Below are positions 53,346 to 62,627 of a stretch of 64,000 bases of DNA, in pieces. The notes below the pieces were generated by a model that did not search any database, had not been told where the DNA came from, and saw only the letters and a program-made list of their open reading frames with translations. The translations under genes were made by a program, and so were the position numbers. The first letter of the stretch is position 1, and each line of letters opens with the position of its first letter. This DNA is from Burkholderia plantarii (GTDB lineage: Bacteria; Pseudomonadota; Gammaproteobacteria; Burkholderiales; Burkholderiaceae): assembly GCF_001411805.1 (NCBI RefSeq), contig NZ_CP007213.1, positions 124,001 to 188,000 of the forward strand, given 5' to 3'.

Positions 53346-54253
53346 CGGGCCGCCTTGCGCGTCGCGCCGTCGAAACCGTCGCGCCAGTCGAGCCAGCGCG
53401 CCTCGATGCGGCGCATTGCGCCGTCGCTGAGCTTGCCGAGCAGCGCGAGCAGCAGGATCGCGCCGAACACGAGGTCCGGCCGCCCGGTCTCGCGCCCGTC
53501 GCTGAGCAGGAAGCCGAGCCCGCGCGTGGCCGCGATCAGCTCGGCGGCCACCATGAACATCCAGGCAAGGCTCAGGCCGGTGCGCAAGCCGGTGACGATC
53601 TGCGGCAACGCGGCCGGCAGCAGGATCCGGCGAAACAGCGCGAACGGGCCGAGCCGATAGACGGCGCCGAGTTCGACGAGCTTGCGGTCCACGCCGCGAA
53701 TCCCGGCCACCACGGCCAGATGCACGGGGAAGAACGCGCCGATCGCGATCAGCGTGATCTTCGGCGCCTCGTCGATGCCAAGCCAGAGCAGCAGCACCGG
53801 CACCCAGGCGAGCGACGGGATCGCGCGCAGCGCCTGGAAGCTCGGCTCGAGCAGCGCGTCGATGCGGCGGCTCAGGCCCATCGCCGCGCCGATCGCGAGC
53901 GCGAGCCCGGAGCCGGCCGCGAAGCCGAGCGCCACCCGCAGCGTGCTCGCGCCGACGTGGCGCAGCAGGCGCGCGGCGCCCATCCGTTCGAGCGTGGCGA
54001 CGATCTCGCTCGGCGCGGGCACCAGGTGATCGGGCAGCCAGCCGGCACGCACCGCGAGTTCCACCAGCGCGAGCGCCGCGAACGGCAGCGCGATGCCGGC
54101 CACGCGCCAGGCGCGCAGCGGGTCGCGGCGCGCCGCGTGTGCTGCGCGTGCCGACGCACCGCCGCGTTCATGCGGCGCTTCGTGCAGCGGCTCATGCAAC
54201 GCGCCGCGCGCCGAAGCCGCGAGCGCGCCGTCGCGGGAGGCCGGTTCGCGCAT
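53342..54253 (-). CDS. ssuC: ABC transporter permease, sulfonate type
   Basis: 303 residues. A ~45-residue charged N-terminus precedes about six TM helices, and the EAA loop is seen as LGAVYRLGPFALFRRILLP followed by ALPQIVTGLRTGLSLAW. It belongs to the BPD_transp_1 permeases of the SsuC/TauC group. It lies between the ATPase gene (4-base overlap) and the binding-protein gene (16-base gap). The long N-terminus may be partly due to an upstream start choice; LRAWRVAGIALPF begins the membrane part. Confidence 0.92.
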   Translation of the reverse strand: MREPASRDGALAASARGALHEPLHEAPHERGGASARAAHAARRDPLRAWRVAGIALPFAALALVELAVRAGWLPDHLVPAPSEIVATLERMGAARLLRHVGASTLRVALGFAAGSGLALAIGAAMGLSRRIDALLEPSFQALRAIPSLAWVPVLLLWLGIDEAPKITLIAIGAFFPVHLAVVAGIRGVDRKLVELGAVYRLGPFALFRRILLPAALPQIVTGLRTGLSLAWMFMVAAELIAATRGLGFLLSDGRETGRPDLVFGAILLLALLGKLSDGAMRRIEARWLDWRDGFDGATRKAAR

Positions 54254-54269
54254 TGCCGCCGGCCCGCCT

Positions 54270-55289
54270 TCAGTGCGACGCCGCGACGAGCGGGCGCGCG
54301 AACGACGGATCGACCAGCGCGTCGACGATCCTCGCCGGATCGACGCCGGGCTTCACGAGCTGCTCGTCGGTCAGCACCGGCGCGGCGGCCTTCAGCGCGG
54401 CGCGCTGGGTGTCGCCCGGCACCGGGTCGCTGAAGTCGTTGCGCTGCAGCTGCAGCTTCGCGACCGGCAGCGACACCTTCGATTCGTCGGCGACGATCCG
54501 CGCGGTGTCGTCCGGATGCGCGATGATCCACAGCCGCGCCTTCTCGTACACCTTCAGCACGCGCGTGACGGCCTGCGGATACTGGCTCGCGAATGCCTCG
54601 CGCACGTTCAGGAAGCCGTAGGTGTTGAAGCCGACGTTGCGGTAGAGCAGGCGCGCGCCGTCGTCCACCTGCGCGGCGGCCATGTGCGGATCGAGTCCGG
54701 CCCAGGCGTCCACCTGGCCGTTGGCGAGCGCGGTGCGTCCGTCCGGGTGCTGCAGGTTCACGAGTTCGACGTCGTCGCGCGTGAGGCCCACGGTGTGCAG
54801 CGCGCGCAGCGTGAACAGGAACGGATCGGTGCCGCGCGTCGCGGCGATCTTTTTGCCCTTCAGCTCGGCGAGCGTGTGGATCGGCGAATCCTTGCGCACC
54901 ACCAGCGCGGTCCATTCGGGCCGCGAGAATACGTAGACGGCGCGGATCGGGTTGCCGTTGGCGCGGCCGAGCACGGCCGCGAGGCCGGCCGTCGAGCCGA
55001 AATCGACGGCGCCGCTGTTCAGGTATTCGAGCGCGCGATTGCTGCCGAGGCTCAGCACCCAGCGAATCGCCGTGTGGTCCGGCTTGAACGCGTCGTCGAG
55101 CCAGCCGAAATGGCGGATCACGAGGCTTTCGGGCGAGTAGTAGGCGTAGTCGACGCGAATCTCGGCCGGCGCGGCCGGTTCGGCCGCCTGCGCGGGGATC
55201 GGGACGAGGCCGGCGGCGGTGGCGAGCGCGGCGATGCTCAGGGCCGCGTGATGGAGCACATGCAGCACGCGGGGCCAGGACAGCTTCAT
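54270..55289 (-). CDS. ssuA: Aliphatic-sulfonate-type substrate-binding protein
   Basis: 339 residues with a secretory signal peptide ending near AQAAEPAAP. The mature part is a type II periplasmic binding fold: RVDYAYYSPESLVIRHFGWL, LNSGAVDFGSTAGLAAVLG, LAELKGKKIAATRGTDPFLFTLRAL and GQVDAWAGLDPHMAA. It fits the SsuA/aliphatic sulfonate group. With the ATPase and permease it forms a sulfur-source importer, and the divergent monooxygenase would release the sulfur. The true ligand (alkyl sulfonate, sulfate ester or other) is not evident. Confidence 0.9.
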   Translation of the reverse strand: MKLSWPRVLHVLHHAALSIAALATAAGLVPIPAQAAEPAAPAEIRVDYAYYSPESLVIRHFGWLDDAFKPDHTAIRWVLSLGSNRALEYLNSGAVDFGSTAGLAAVLGRANGNPIRAVYVFSRPEWTALVVRKDSPIHTLAELKGKKIAATRGTDPFLFTLRALHTVGLTRDDVELVNLQHPDGRTALANGQVDAWAGLDPHMAAAQVDDGARLLYRNVGFNTYGFLNVREAFASQYPQAVTRVLKVYEKARLWIIAHPDDTARIVADESKVSLPVAKLQLQRNDFSDPVPGDTQRAALKAAAPVLTDEQLVKPGVDPARIVDALVDPSFARPLVAASH

Positions 55290-55491
55290 CGGGTGGTCTC
55301 CGGGGGGCGGCGTCGCGCCGCGAAATGATCGGGTTGACCTTTCAATCTACGCAACCGCGCGCGATTCGCTAACCAAGAAATCATCGATTGGAAAGCGCGC
55401 CGGCTGCTAAGGGCACGGCCCGGCAAGCTTCGCGGCGGCGCGGTATCGTGTGCGCTTCGCCAACCCCACGCCGCGCGCGCGGCGATCGACC

Positions 55492-56817
55492 ATGACCCGC
55501 AACCGACAACTGCATCTGGGCGCCTTCATGCGGCCGGTGAGCCTGCACACCGGCGCGTGGCGCCATCCCGATGCGTGGCCCGACGCGAACTTCAATCTCG
55601 CGCACCTGAAGCGCAGCGTGCAGACGCTGGAGCACGCGAAGTTCGACGCGTTCTTCATGGCCGACCATCTCGCGGTGCTGAACATGTCCACGGCCGCGCT
55701 CAAGCGCAGCCATACGGCGACCTCGTTCGAGCCGCTCACGCTGCTGTCCGCGCTGGCGATGGCGACCGAGCGGATCGGCCTGGTCGCCACCGCGTCCACC
55801 ACGTTCGACGCGCCGTACCACGTGGCGCGCCGCTTCGCCTCGCTCGATCACCTGAGCGGCGGGCGCGCGGGCTGGAACCTCGTGACGACGTCGAACCCCG
55901 ATGCCGCGCTGAACTTCGGGCTCGACGAACACATGGAGCACGACGCGCGCTACCGCCGCGCGCGCGAGTTCTTCGACGTGGTGACGGGGCTCTGGGACAG
56001 CTGGGCCGACGACGCGTTCGTGCGCGACGCCGCGAGCGGCCTGTACTTCGAGCCGGAGAAGCTGCACGTGCTCGGCCATCGCGGCGAGCACTTCTCGGTG
56101 CGCGGGCCGCTCAACATCGCGCGGCCGGTGCAGGGCTGGCCGGTGGTGGTGCAGGCGGGCTCGTCCGAGGCGGGCCGCCAGCTCGCGGCCGAGACCGCCG
56201 AGGCTGTGTTCACGGCGCAGCCGTCGCTGGCGGCCGGCAAGCGTTTCTATGCCGACGTGAAGGGCCGGCTCGACCGGCTCGGGCGGCCGCGCGAGCACCT
56301 GAAGATCCTGCCGGGCGCGTTCGTGGTGGTCGGCGATTCGGTGGCCGAGGCGCGCGAGAAGCGCGCGTTCCTCGACACGCTGGTGCATGACGACAGCGGG
56401 TTCGCGTCGCTGTCGATCGCGCTCGGCCACGACGTGTCCGGCTTCGATCCGGACGGGCCGCTGCCGGCGGTGCCCGAGAGCAACGCGAGCCACACCTCGC
56501 GGCAGCGCGTGCTCGAGATGGCGGCCGAGGGGCTGACGGTGCGCGAGCTGGCGCGGCGCGTGGGCGGCTACTCGGGGCTGCAGTTCGTGGGCACGCCGGC
56601 GACGATCGCCGACGAGATGCAGCAGTGGCTGGAGGAGGAGGGCTCGGACGGCTTCAACGTGATGTTCCCGTACCTGCCGGGCGGGCTCGACGACGTCGCG
56701 CTGAAGGTCGTGCCCGAACTGCAGCGGCGCGGGATCTTCCGGCGCGAATACGAAGGCACGACGCTGCGCGAGCATCTGGGGCTGCCGCGCCCCGACAACC
56801 GGTTCTTCGCGCGCTGA
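55492..56817 (+). CDS. FMN-dependent monooxygenase, NtaA/SnaA/DszA family
   Basis: 441 residues from MTRNRQLHLGAFM. It is a bacterial-luciferase-like TIM barrel: HPDAWPDANFNLAHLK, ERIGLVATASTTFDAPYHVARRFASLDHLS (split), AGWNLVTTSNPDAALNFG and VVVQAGSSEAGRQLA are family hallmarks. These enzymes take FMNH2 from a separate reductase and oxidise organosulfur or amino-polycarboxylate compounds. The divergent sulfonate transporter suggests organosulfur desulfurisation under sulfate limitation. No flavin reductase gene is in the neighbourhood. Confidence 0.92.
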   Translation: MTRNRQLHLGAFMRPVSLHTGAWRHPDAWPDANFNLAHLKRSVQTLEHAKFDAFFMADHLAVLNMSTAALKRSHTATSFEPLTLLSALAMATERIGLVATASTTFDAPYHVARRFASLDHLSGGRAGWNLVTTSNPDAALNFGLDEHMEHDARYRRAREFFDVVTGLWDSWADDAFVRDAASGLYFEPEKLHVLGHRGEHFSVRGPLNIARPVQGWPVVVQAGSSEAGRQLAAETAEAVFTAQPSLAAGKRFYADVKGRLDRLGRPREHLKILPGAFVVVGDSVAEAREKRAFLDTLVHDDSGFASLSIALGHDVSGFDPDGPLPAVPESNASHTSRQRVLEMAAEGLTVRELARRVGGYSGLQFVGTPATIADEMQQWLEEEGSDGFNVMFPYLPGGLDDVALKVVPELQRRGIFRREYEGTTLREHLGLPRPDNRFFAR

Positions 56818-56861
56818 ACGCGAGGCAGGCGGCCGGCCCGCGCGACGCGCGGCGGCGGAGA

Positions 56862-56902
56862 CAAAAAAGACGGCGCAACCGACATCGACCGGCCGCGCCG
56901 TC
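56862..56902 (-). terminator. Rho-independent terminator of the torCAD-like operon
   Basis: On the minus strand: GACGGCGC, an 18-base loop, GCGCCGTC, then TTTTTT. It lies about 20 bases beyond the torA stop. This is the clearest intrinsic terminator in the window. Confidence 0.85.
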
Positions 56903-56922
56903 CCGGGTTCGCCGCGCGGCGT

Positions 56923-59445
56923 TCAGCGCGTGCGCCCGCGCCCGAGGAACGATGCCTGCGCGGCCGGTTCGTCGAACACGCGCACCGGCGGGATCGCGCC
57001 GCGGAACTTCTCCACCTCGCAGATCACGGTCTGCGCCGAGGTGGCCTGCGCGAGCTTCGAGGTCGCGATGCTGGTGGTCAGCACGTTGACGTCGCCGTAG
57101 CGGCAGAGCGTGTTCGCGCGGCGCGGATCGGCCGGATCGTACCAGCCGCCCTCGCTGATCCGGATCACGCCGGGCATGATGTCGTCGGTGACCCGGATGC
57201 CGACCAGGATCTGGCCGCGATCGTTGTAGGCGCGCGCGATGTCGCCGCTCTTGAGGCCGCGCGCGGCCGCGTCCTTCGGGTTCATCCAGCACGGCTCGCG
57301 CCCGCCCACCGCGTAGACCTCGCGCAGCGCGGTGCCGCACAGTTGCGAGTGCAGCCGGTAGTTCGGATGGATCGCCGCGACGTGCAGCGGAAAGCGCGCG
57401 GTGGGGCCGCCAAGCCGCTCGACCGGTTCCATCCAGGTCGGATGCGGCGGGCAGTCGTCGTAGTGCATCTTCTCGATCGTCTTCGAGTAGATCTCGAACT
57501 TGCCCGACGCCGTGCCGAGCGCGTTGAGCAGCGGATCCGCGCGGAAGTCGGCATAGGCGACGTAGTCGGTCGGCCCCTTGGCGAGCGGGAACGCGAGCGG
57601 CGCGTCGCTCTCCCAGAACACGTCGAACACCGGCATCTCCATGCCCTTGGCGCGCGCCACCAGCCGGCCTTTCTCGTAGAAGCTGCGAATCCAGTCCATC
57701 TCGGTCAGGCCTTCGGTGAACGCGTCGCGCCGGTCGATCTTCGCGCAGATGTCCGCGAAGATGTCGTAGTCGGAGCGCGCCTCGTAGAGCGGCTCGACCA
57801 CCTTCTTCATCGGCACGATGTGGCTCAGCGCGAAGTCGCCCACCTGCTCGATGTCGTTGCGCTCGTAGGAGGTGGTGACGGGCAGCACGATGTCGGCGTG
57901 GCGGGCGCTGGCCGTCCACTGGAAATCGTGGACGATGAAGGTCTCGACCTTCTTCCACGCCTGCACCATCTCGTTGCGGTCCTGGTGATGCGCGAACGGA
58001 TTGCCGCCCGCCCAGTAGACGAGCTTGACGTCCGGGTAGGTGACCTTGCCGCCGTTGTAGTCGATCGTCATGCCCGGGTTGCGCAGCATCTCCACCACGC
58101 GCGCGACCGGAATCGCCGGGCCCTGCTCGTCGAGGCAGTACGACGAGGTGTTGCCGGGCGTGCAGCCGGGCTTCAGCTCCTTGATCGTGCTGCCGTCGGT
58201 CATGCCGGGCAGGCTCGGCGAGGTGTGGGTGGGCACCCCGGCGTTGTAGTGGTAGGCGTGGCCGAAGCCGCCGCCCGGCAAGCCGATCTGGCCCAGCATC
58301 GCCGCCAGCGTGACGAGCATCCACGGCACCTGCTCGCCGTGGTGCTGGCGCTGCGTCGACCAGCCGAGCGCGAGCATGGTGCGGTGCGCGGCGAACGTGT
58401 GCGCGAGCTCGCGCAGCCTGGCGGCGTCGATGCCGCAGATCTTCGCGGCCCATTCGGGTGTTTTCGGCGTGCCGTCGGTGGCGCCCGTCAGGTATTGCGC
58501 GAATTCGTCGAAGCCCGTGGTGTAGCGCTTCAGGAACGCCTCGTCGTGCAGCTTTTCGGTGTAGAGCGCGTGGGCGATGCCGAGCATCATCGCGACGTCG
58601 GTCTGCGGGCGCGGCGCGATCCATTCGCCGTCGAGCAGCTTGCAGGTCTCGGTGCGCATCGGGTCGATGCAGATCACCTTGATGCCGGCCGCCTTCGCCG
58701 TCTTGATCAGGTCGAAGTAGTTGTGATCGGGCACGAGCCAGCCGATCTGGCAGGTGTTGAGCGGGTTGCAGCCCCACAGCACCAGCACCTGCGTGTGCTT
58801 CGCGATCACCGGCCAGGTCGTGCATTGATCGACCACGCCGGCCGAGCCCACCACGTAGGGCAGCACGGCCGAGGCGGCGGCGTCCGAATAGTTGCTCAGC
58901 GAGCTCGTGAAGCCGCCGTACAGCTTGAGCATGCGCCAGAGCAGCACGCGGCAGCTGTGCAGCTTGCCGGTGCTTTTCCAGCCGTAGGAGCCCGCGTAGA
59001 TCGCCGGGTTGCCGTGCGCCTTGCGCACGCGGTCGAGCTCGCCCGCCACCAGCGCGATCGCGCGCTCCCAGCTCACGCGCACGAAATCGCCGGTGCCGCG
59101 GCCGTCCGGATCGGCGCCGGGGCCGTGCTCGAGCCAGGCGCGGCGCACCATCGGGTATTTGATGCGGGTCGGCGAATAGATCGAATCGCGCATGCCCTGC
59201 AGCATCGGGGTGGGATGCGGGTCGCCTTCCCACGGCGTGACGCGGTCGAAGCGGCCGTCGCGCACGCGCGCGCGGAAGATGCCCCAGTGGCAGGCCGACA
59301 GCACCATGCGGTCCGGCGCCCGGGCTTGCGCGCCGCGGCTGAACGGCGAGGCACCGAGCGCGCCCAGCGCGGCCAGGGCGGAGGCGCTCCTGATGAAGGC
59401 GCGCCGGTCGAGAGTCGGGTGTGGCTTGGGCGTGACGGCAGACAT
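56923..59445 (-). CDS. torA: Periplasmic molybdopterin oxidoreductase, TMAO/DMSO/biotin-sulfoxide reductase family
   Basis: 840 residues. A Tat signal is present (TLDRRAFIRSASALAALGAL, twin Arg at 14-15). No N-terminal Fe-S cysteines are found, as in TorA/DorA/BisC. The molybdenum-ligating serine is in SNYSDAA (Ser187). Other family regions are VLWGCNPLNTCQIGW, IDPMRTETCKLL, YWAGGNPFAHHQDRNEM and the C-terminal VNVLTTSIATSKLAQATSAQT. The enzyme reduces an S- or N-oxide in the periplasm with electrons from the TorC-like cytochrome. It is last in the cytochrome-chaperone-reductase operon. The name is by family; the substrate (TMAO, DMSO or methionine sulfoxide) is unknown. Confidence 0.93.
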   Translation of the reverse strand: MSAVTPKPHPTLDRRAFIRSASALAALGALGASPFSRGAQARAPDRMVLSACHWGIFRARVRDGRFDRVTPWEGDPHPTPMLQGMRDSIYSPTRIKYPMVRRAWLEHGPGADPDGRGTGDFVRVSWERAIALVAGELDRVRKAHGNPAIYAGSYGWKSTGKLHSCRVLLWRMLKLYGGFTSSLSNYSDAAASAVLPYVVGSAGVVDQCTTWPVIAKHTQVLVLWGCNPLNTCQIGWLVPDHNYFDLIKTAKAAGIKVICIDPMRTETCKLLDGEWIAPRPQTDVAMMLGIAHALYTEKLHDEAFLKRYTTGFDEFAQYLTGATDGTPKTPEWAAKICGIDAARLRELAHTFAAHRTMLALGWSTQRQHHGEQVPWMLVTLAAMLGQIGLPGGGFGHAYHYNAGVPTHTSPSLPGMTDGSTIKELKPGCTPGNTSSYCLDEQGPAIPVARVVEMLRNPGMTIDYNGGKVTYPDVKLVYWAGGNPFAHHQDRNEMVQAWKKVETFIVHDFQWTASARHADIVLPVTTSYERNDIEQVGDFALSHIVPMKKVVEPLYEARSDYDIFADICAKIDRRDAFTEGLTEMDWIRSFYEKGRLVARAKGMEMPVFDVFWESDAPLAFPLAKGPTDYVAYADFRADPLLNALGTASGKFEIYSKTIEKMHYDDCPPHPTWMEPVERLGGPTARFPLHVAAIHPNYRLHSQLCGTALREVYAVGGREPCWMNPKDAAARGLKSGDIARAYNDRGQILVGIRVTDDIMPGVIRISEGGWYDPADPRRANTLCRYGDVNVLTTSIATSKLAQATSAQTVICEVEKFRGAIPPVRVFDEPAAQASFLGRGRTR

Positions 59446-59454
59446 CGGATACTC

Positions 59455-60111
59455 CTAGAAAGGGCGCTCGCCCGGCGCGCCGTGCATCGTCGCGGCCGGC
59501 GGCAGGCATGAGAGGAAGGCGTCCAGCAGGGTGACGAGCTCGCCGTAGGGGCCGGTGTCGTGGCGCGCGGCCAGCGCGCGCGCGATGTTCGGCACCCAGC
59601 CGCGCAAGCGTGCCGCCAGTTGATCGGCCAGCACCGGTTTTTGCTGGCGCAGCGCCTCGGCCAGCGCGGCGAGTTCGAGCCCGAGATGGTCGGGCGGCTC
59701 GTGGCAGGTGCCGTCCACCGCGACGTCCAGCTCGCGCAGGACCGCCTGCATTTCCAGGAACGGCGTGCGGTAGCGGCCCGGGCCTTCGCCCGCGTGCGCG
59801 CTCTCGTAGAGCGGGATCGTGTCGGGGCCGGCCACGCCCTCGAACAGCCGCACGAAGTGATGGCCCATGCGGGCCGCCGCGCGCTCGGGCGGCGGCTCGC
59901 GCAGGAAGCGCGAGAGCGCCTGGGCCGCGGCCGGCTGGCCGAGCGCGCGGCCGAGGTCGAGCAGGAAGTGGTGCAGCGTGTCGTTGCGAAGGATCTCGAT
60001 CGTCGCGGCGTCGAGCGGCGCCAGCAGCAGGCGGCCGAACCAGCCGGCCACGGCCGCCGCCGCCTCGCGTTCGTCCGCGCGGGCCGGCGGTCCGTTGGTG
60101 GCGGGGTTCAT
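59455..60111 (-). CDS. torD: TorD-family molybdoenzyme chaperone
   Basis: 218 residues, all helical. The TorD/DmsD pattern is visible: FGRLLLAPLDAATIEIL, the central FVRLFEGVAGPDTIPLYESAHAG (the E-S-x-x-x/Y-E-S-A region), and a C-terminal PNIARAL...YGELVTLLDAFL. Such chaperones hold the apo-reductase and its Tat signal until the cofactor is inserted. It overlaps the cytochrome stop (ATGA) and ends nine bases before the torA start, so all three are translated together. Confidence 0.92.
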   Translation of the reverse strand: MNPATNGPPARADEREAAAAVAGWFGRLLLAPLDAATIEILRNDTLHHFLLDLGRALGQPAAAQALSRFLREPPPERAAARMGHHFVRLFEGVAGPDTIPLYESAHAGEGPGRYRTPFLEMQAVLRELDVAVDGTCHEPPDHLGLELAALAEALRQQKPVLADQLAARLRGWVPNIARALAARHDTGPYGELVTLLDAFLSCLPPAATMHGAPGERPF

Positions 60112-61763
60112 GGCTTCGCCCCCGCGGCCGGCGCCGTGTCCCGGGCGTGGTTCTGGACGTAGCTGAGCAGCATGCGGTACTGGTCGTCGGTGAGCGACGT
60201 GTAGCGGCGCATGCCGCCGAGCGTGCCGACCCACTGGTTGGCCGAGAACTGCTGCGGCTGAGGCAGCGAGTGGCAGGCCGCGCAGGTGCCGTTCAGCAGC
60301 GCCGACGAGTAGTGCCAGAGATTCGCGAGGCTGGTGTTGAGATCGGCGCCGTCGATCCAGGCCGTGAGCTTGACCGGCGTCCATTCGGTGCCGGTGTCCG
60401 CGTCGGCCTGGGCGGCGCCGCGTTCGAGGCCGGCCGTGGCCGTGTCGTCGAGCAGCGCCGACATGATCCGCTTGCCGCGGCGCGCGTAGATCACCGACGT
60501 GACGCCGGCCGGCTGCCAGCCGTCCAGCTCGACCTGCAGCGTGTTGCCGTCGCGCTTGAGCACGTGCAGCGCGGCCGCGGCCAGCAGCTTGCCGTGGCTG
60601 CCGTCCGGGCGGCCGACCGCCGCCGCCTCGGTGAAGAGCGGCTTGGTGGCCGTCACGTAGAGCGTGTCGGCCCGGGCGACCTCGGCCTGCGGCGAGGCCG
60701 GCAGCGGCGAAGCGTCGTGCCGGATCGGGATCATCACCACCTTGTCGGTACGGTTCGGCTCGGGCTGGCCCGGGGCCGGGCGGTCCACGCCCGGGATCGT
60801 CTTCAGGTAGGTGGCCATCGCCCAGAGGTCGCGCGTGGGCAGCTGCCGCGTGTTCTGCACGACCTCGGCCATGTCGCCGCCGGCCGTCTTGCCGAGCGGG
60901 CTGACGCCCGTCTTCAGGTAGTTGACGATCGAGGCGGCGGCCCAGAAGTTGATGCCCGTGTCGCTCTGCGTGATGTTCGGGAAATAGCCCTTGCCGTCCG
61001 GCGCCGGGCCGCCGGCGAAGCGCTCGCCGCTTTCGATCACGCCCATCACGTTGCGCGGCGAATGGCATTCGGCGCAATGGGCCGCGCCTTCCACCAGATA
61101 GCGGCCGCGCGCCACCAGCTGGTCGTGGATCGAGGGCGTGCTGCCGAGCGACGGCGGCGTGGCGGGCGCGGGGCCGCCGCCGTCGAGCGGCTTGCCGTCC
61201 AGGAACGCGAGCCGCCAGATGCCCACGCCGCGCCGCAGGTTGTACGGGAACGCGAGCTGGTGGTCGGGCGCCTTGCCCGGCACCGGCGGCAGCGTCTTCA
61301 GATAGGCGAACAGGTCGCGCACGTCGTCGGCGCTCAGGCGCTGATACGAGGTGTAGGGGAACGCCGGATAGAGATTCCGGCCGTCGGGGCCGACGCCTTC
61401 GCGCACCGCCCGTGTGAATTGCGCCAGCGTCCAGCGGCCGATGCCGTCGCGGCGATCGGGGGAGATGTTCGGCATGATGAACTTGCCGAACGCGGTGTCG
61501 AGCGCCTTGCCGCCGCCGAGCATCAGCAGGTTGTGGCGAGCCGGGCTCGCGTGGCAGGTCGCGCAGTCGCCGGCCACGAAGATCACGCGGCCGTTGACGA
61601 GATCGGCCGGGCCGGGGCTCGCGACGTTGCGGGTCGGATGCGTCAGCGACCAGGTCCACGGCGAGCTCAACACCAGGAAGCCGCCCACGCCGAGCACGAT
61701 GGCGGCCGCGATGCCGATGGCAACGCGCTTGTGCGTTCTGGATGACAGTGTTGGCTTCGGCAT
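60108..61763 (-). CDS. Triheme cytochrome c: diheme class I module fused to a TorC C-terminal domain
   Basis: 551 residues with one N-terminal TM anchor (about 14-34) and three CxxCH sites: CATCH at 67-71, CAECH at 230-234 and CAACH at 494-498. Residues 40-330 look like the tandem class I cytochromes of membrane alcohol/aldehyde/gluconate dehydrogenases (NISPDRRDGIGRWT, FPYTSYQRLS). The last ~200 residues match, from memory, the C-terminal domain of TorC/TorY: an SH3-like part (KRIMSALLDD, TEWTPVKLTAWID) and a monoheme tail (FSANQWVGTLGGMRRYTSLTDD). The usual tetraheme NapC half is absent. It should pass electrons to the TorA-like reductase. Confidence 0.9.
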   Translation of the reverse strand: MPKPTLSSRTHKRVAIGIAAAIVLGVGGFLVLSSPWTWSLTHPTRNVASPGPADLVNGRVIFVAGDCATCHASPARHNLLMLGGGKALDTAFGKFIMPNISPDRRDGIGRWTLAQFTRAVREGVGPDGRNLYPAFPYTSYQRLSADDVRDLFAYLKTLPPVPGKAPDHQLAFPYNLRRGVGIWRLAFLDGKPLDGGGPAPATPPSLGSTPSIHDQLVARGRYLVEGAAHCAECHSPRNVMGVIESGERFAGGPAPDGKGYFPNITQSDTGINFWAAASIVNYLKTGVSPLGKTAGGDMAEVVQNTRQLPTRDLWAMATYLKTIPGVDRPAPGQPEPNRTDKVVMIPIRHDASPLPASPQAEVARADTLYVTATKPLFTEAAAVGRPDGSHGKLLAAAALHVLKRDGNTLQVELDGWQPAGVTSVIYARRGKRIMSALLDDTATAGLERGAAQADADTGTEWTPVKLTAWIDGADLNTSLANLWHYSSALLNGTCAACHSLPQPQQFSANQWVGTLGGMRRYTSLTDDQYRMLLSYVQNHARDTAPAAGAKP

Positions 61764-62094
61764 CTCGATTCCCCCGTGTGCGGCGCGTCCTTGGTATGTG
61801 GTCTCTCATGAGACACCGGGTGGTATCGGGCCGGATTGACTCGGGTCAAGCCGGACGGCGCGGCGGGAGGGGCGGAAGCGGATTGTGGCGCGGAAAAACG
61901 GCGGGGGGTTGCGGTAGCGTAATCGGCCGGCGGGTTCTCAGGAGAGCGAACGGAGGTGTTGTTCGAGCGCAAGACGGGTTTGGTGGCGGGGTGTGAATGG
62001 CGAACGGGCGGGGAGGCGGGGAGGTGGCCGGCGCGGCTATGATGCCGGCGGTGGTGGAACGCGGTTCCCCGATTTACCCATGGAGGAGATGGCC
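61764..62094. other. Intergenic region between torC-like and secreted-protein genes
   Basis: No gene supported. It contains purine-rich G-tracts around 61,860-62,030 and must hold the promoter of the torCAD-like operon. I see no TorR-box-like repeat. GGAGGAG at 62083-62089 is the ribosome-binding site of the next gene. Confidence 0.5.
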
Positions 62095-62595
62095 ATGCGT
62101 ATGGCAGCGGTTTGGATGATCGTGCTACTGGCGCTTGCCGTGCATGACACGGCGACTGCGCAGTCCCGCTTGCCGGACAGCGAGCCGACGCTGTGTGACG
62201 AGGGCGAGGACGTGTATTTCAGCTGCCCGCTGGAAAACGGCAAGACGGTTTCGGTCTGCGCCAAGGGCAATACGAGCCCCGCGCGCGGTTACGTGAGCTA
62301 TCGATACGGCACCGCGGGCGACGTCTTTGCCTTTCCGAGCGAGCATGTTCCGCCTGCGAAGCTGGCGGGCATCACCGACGTTTCCGAAGGCAGCATCCGC
62401 GGCCTGCATCTGAAATTTGCGAAGGGGCCGTATACCTACATCGTGTCGTCCGTTTCTCCGGGCGGCGTGTATGTGCTGAAGCACGACACCGTGGTGTTCG
62501 ACCAGGCGTGCCGCGCCTCGGCAGACAAGCACTTCGCGAACGCGGTGTTCGACGGGATCGACCCAGCGCCGCTGACGAAGGCCGATCGGCATTGA
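62095..62595 (+). CDS. Secreted protein of unknown function (paralogue 1)
   Basis: 166 residues from MRMAAVWMIVLLALAV, chosen because GGAGGAG lies about six bases upstream; earlier in-frame starts have no site or would include it. The signal peptide should be cut near ATAQS. The mature protein has five cysteines and a pattern shared with the gene facing it: LCDEGEDVYFSC, SVCAKGN, GYVSYRYG, FAFPSEH and FAKGPYTYIVSSVSPGGVYVL. I recall similar uncharacterised periplasmic proteins in proteobacteria but no function. It converges on its paralogue with a 32-base gap. Confidence 0.8.
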   Translation: MRMAAVWMIVLLALAVHDTATAQSRLPDSEPTLCDEGEDVYFSCPLENGKTVSVCAKGNTSPARGYVSYRYGTAGDVFAFPSEHVPPAKLAGITDVSEGSIRGLHLKFAKGPYTYIVSSVSPGGVYVLKHDTVVFDQACRASADKHFANAVFDGIDPAPLTKADRH

Positions 62596-62627
62596 AGGCC
62601 GTCGTCAGTGGCGAGGGCGCGGCGGCT

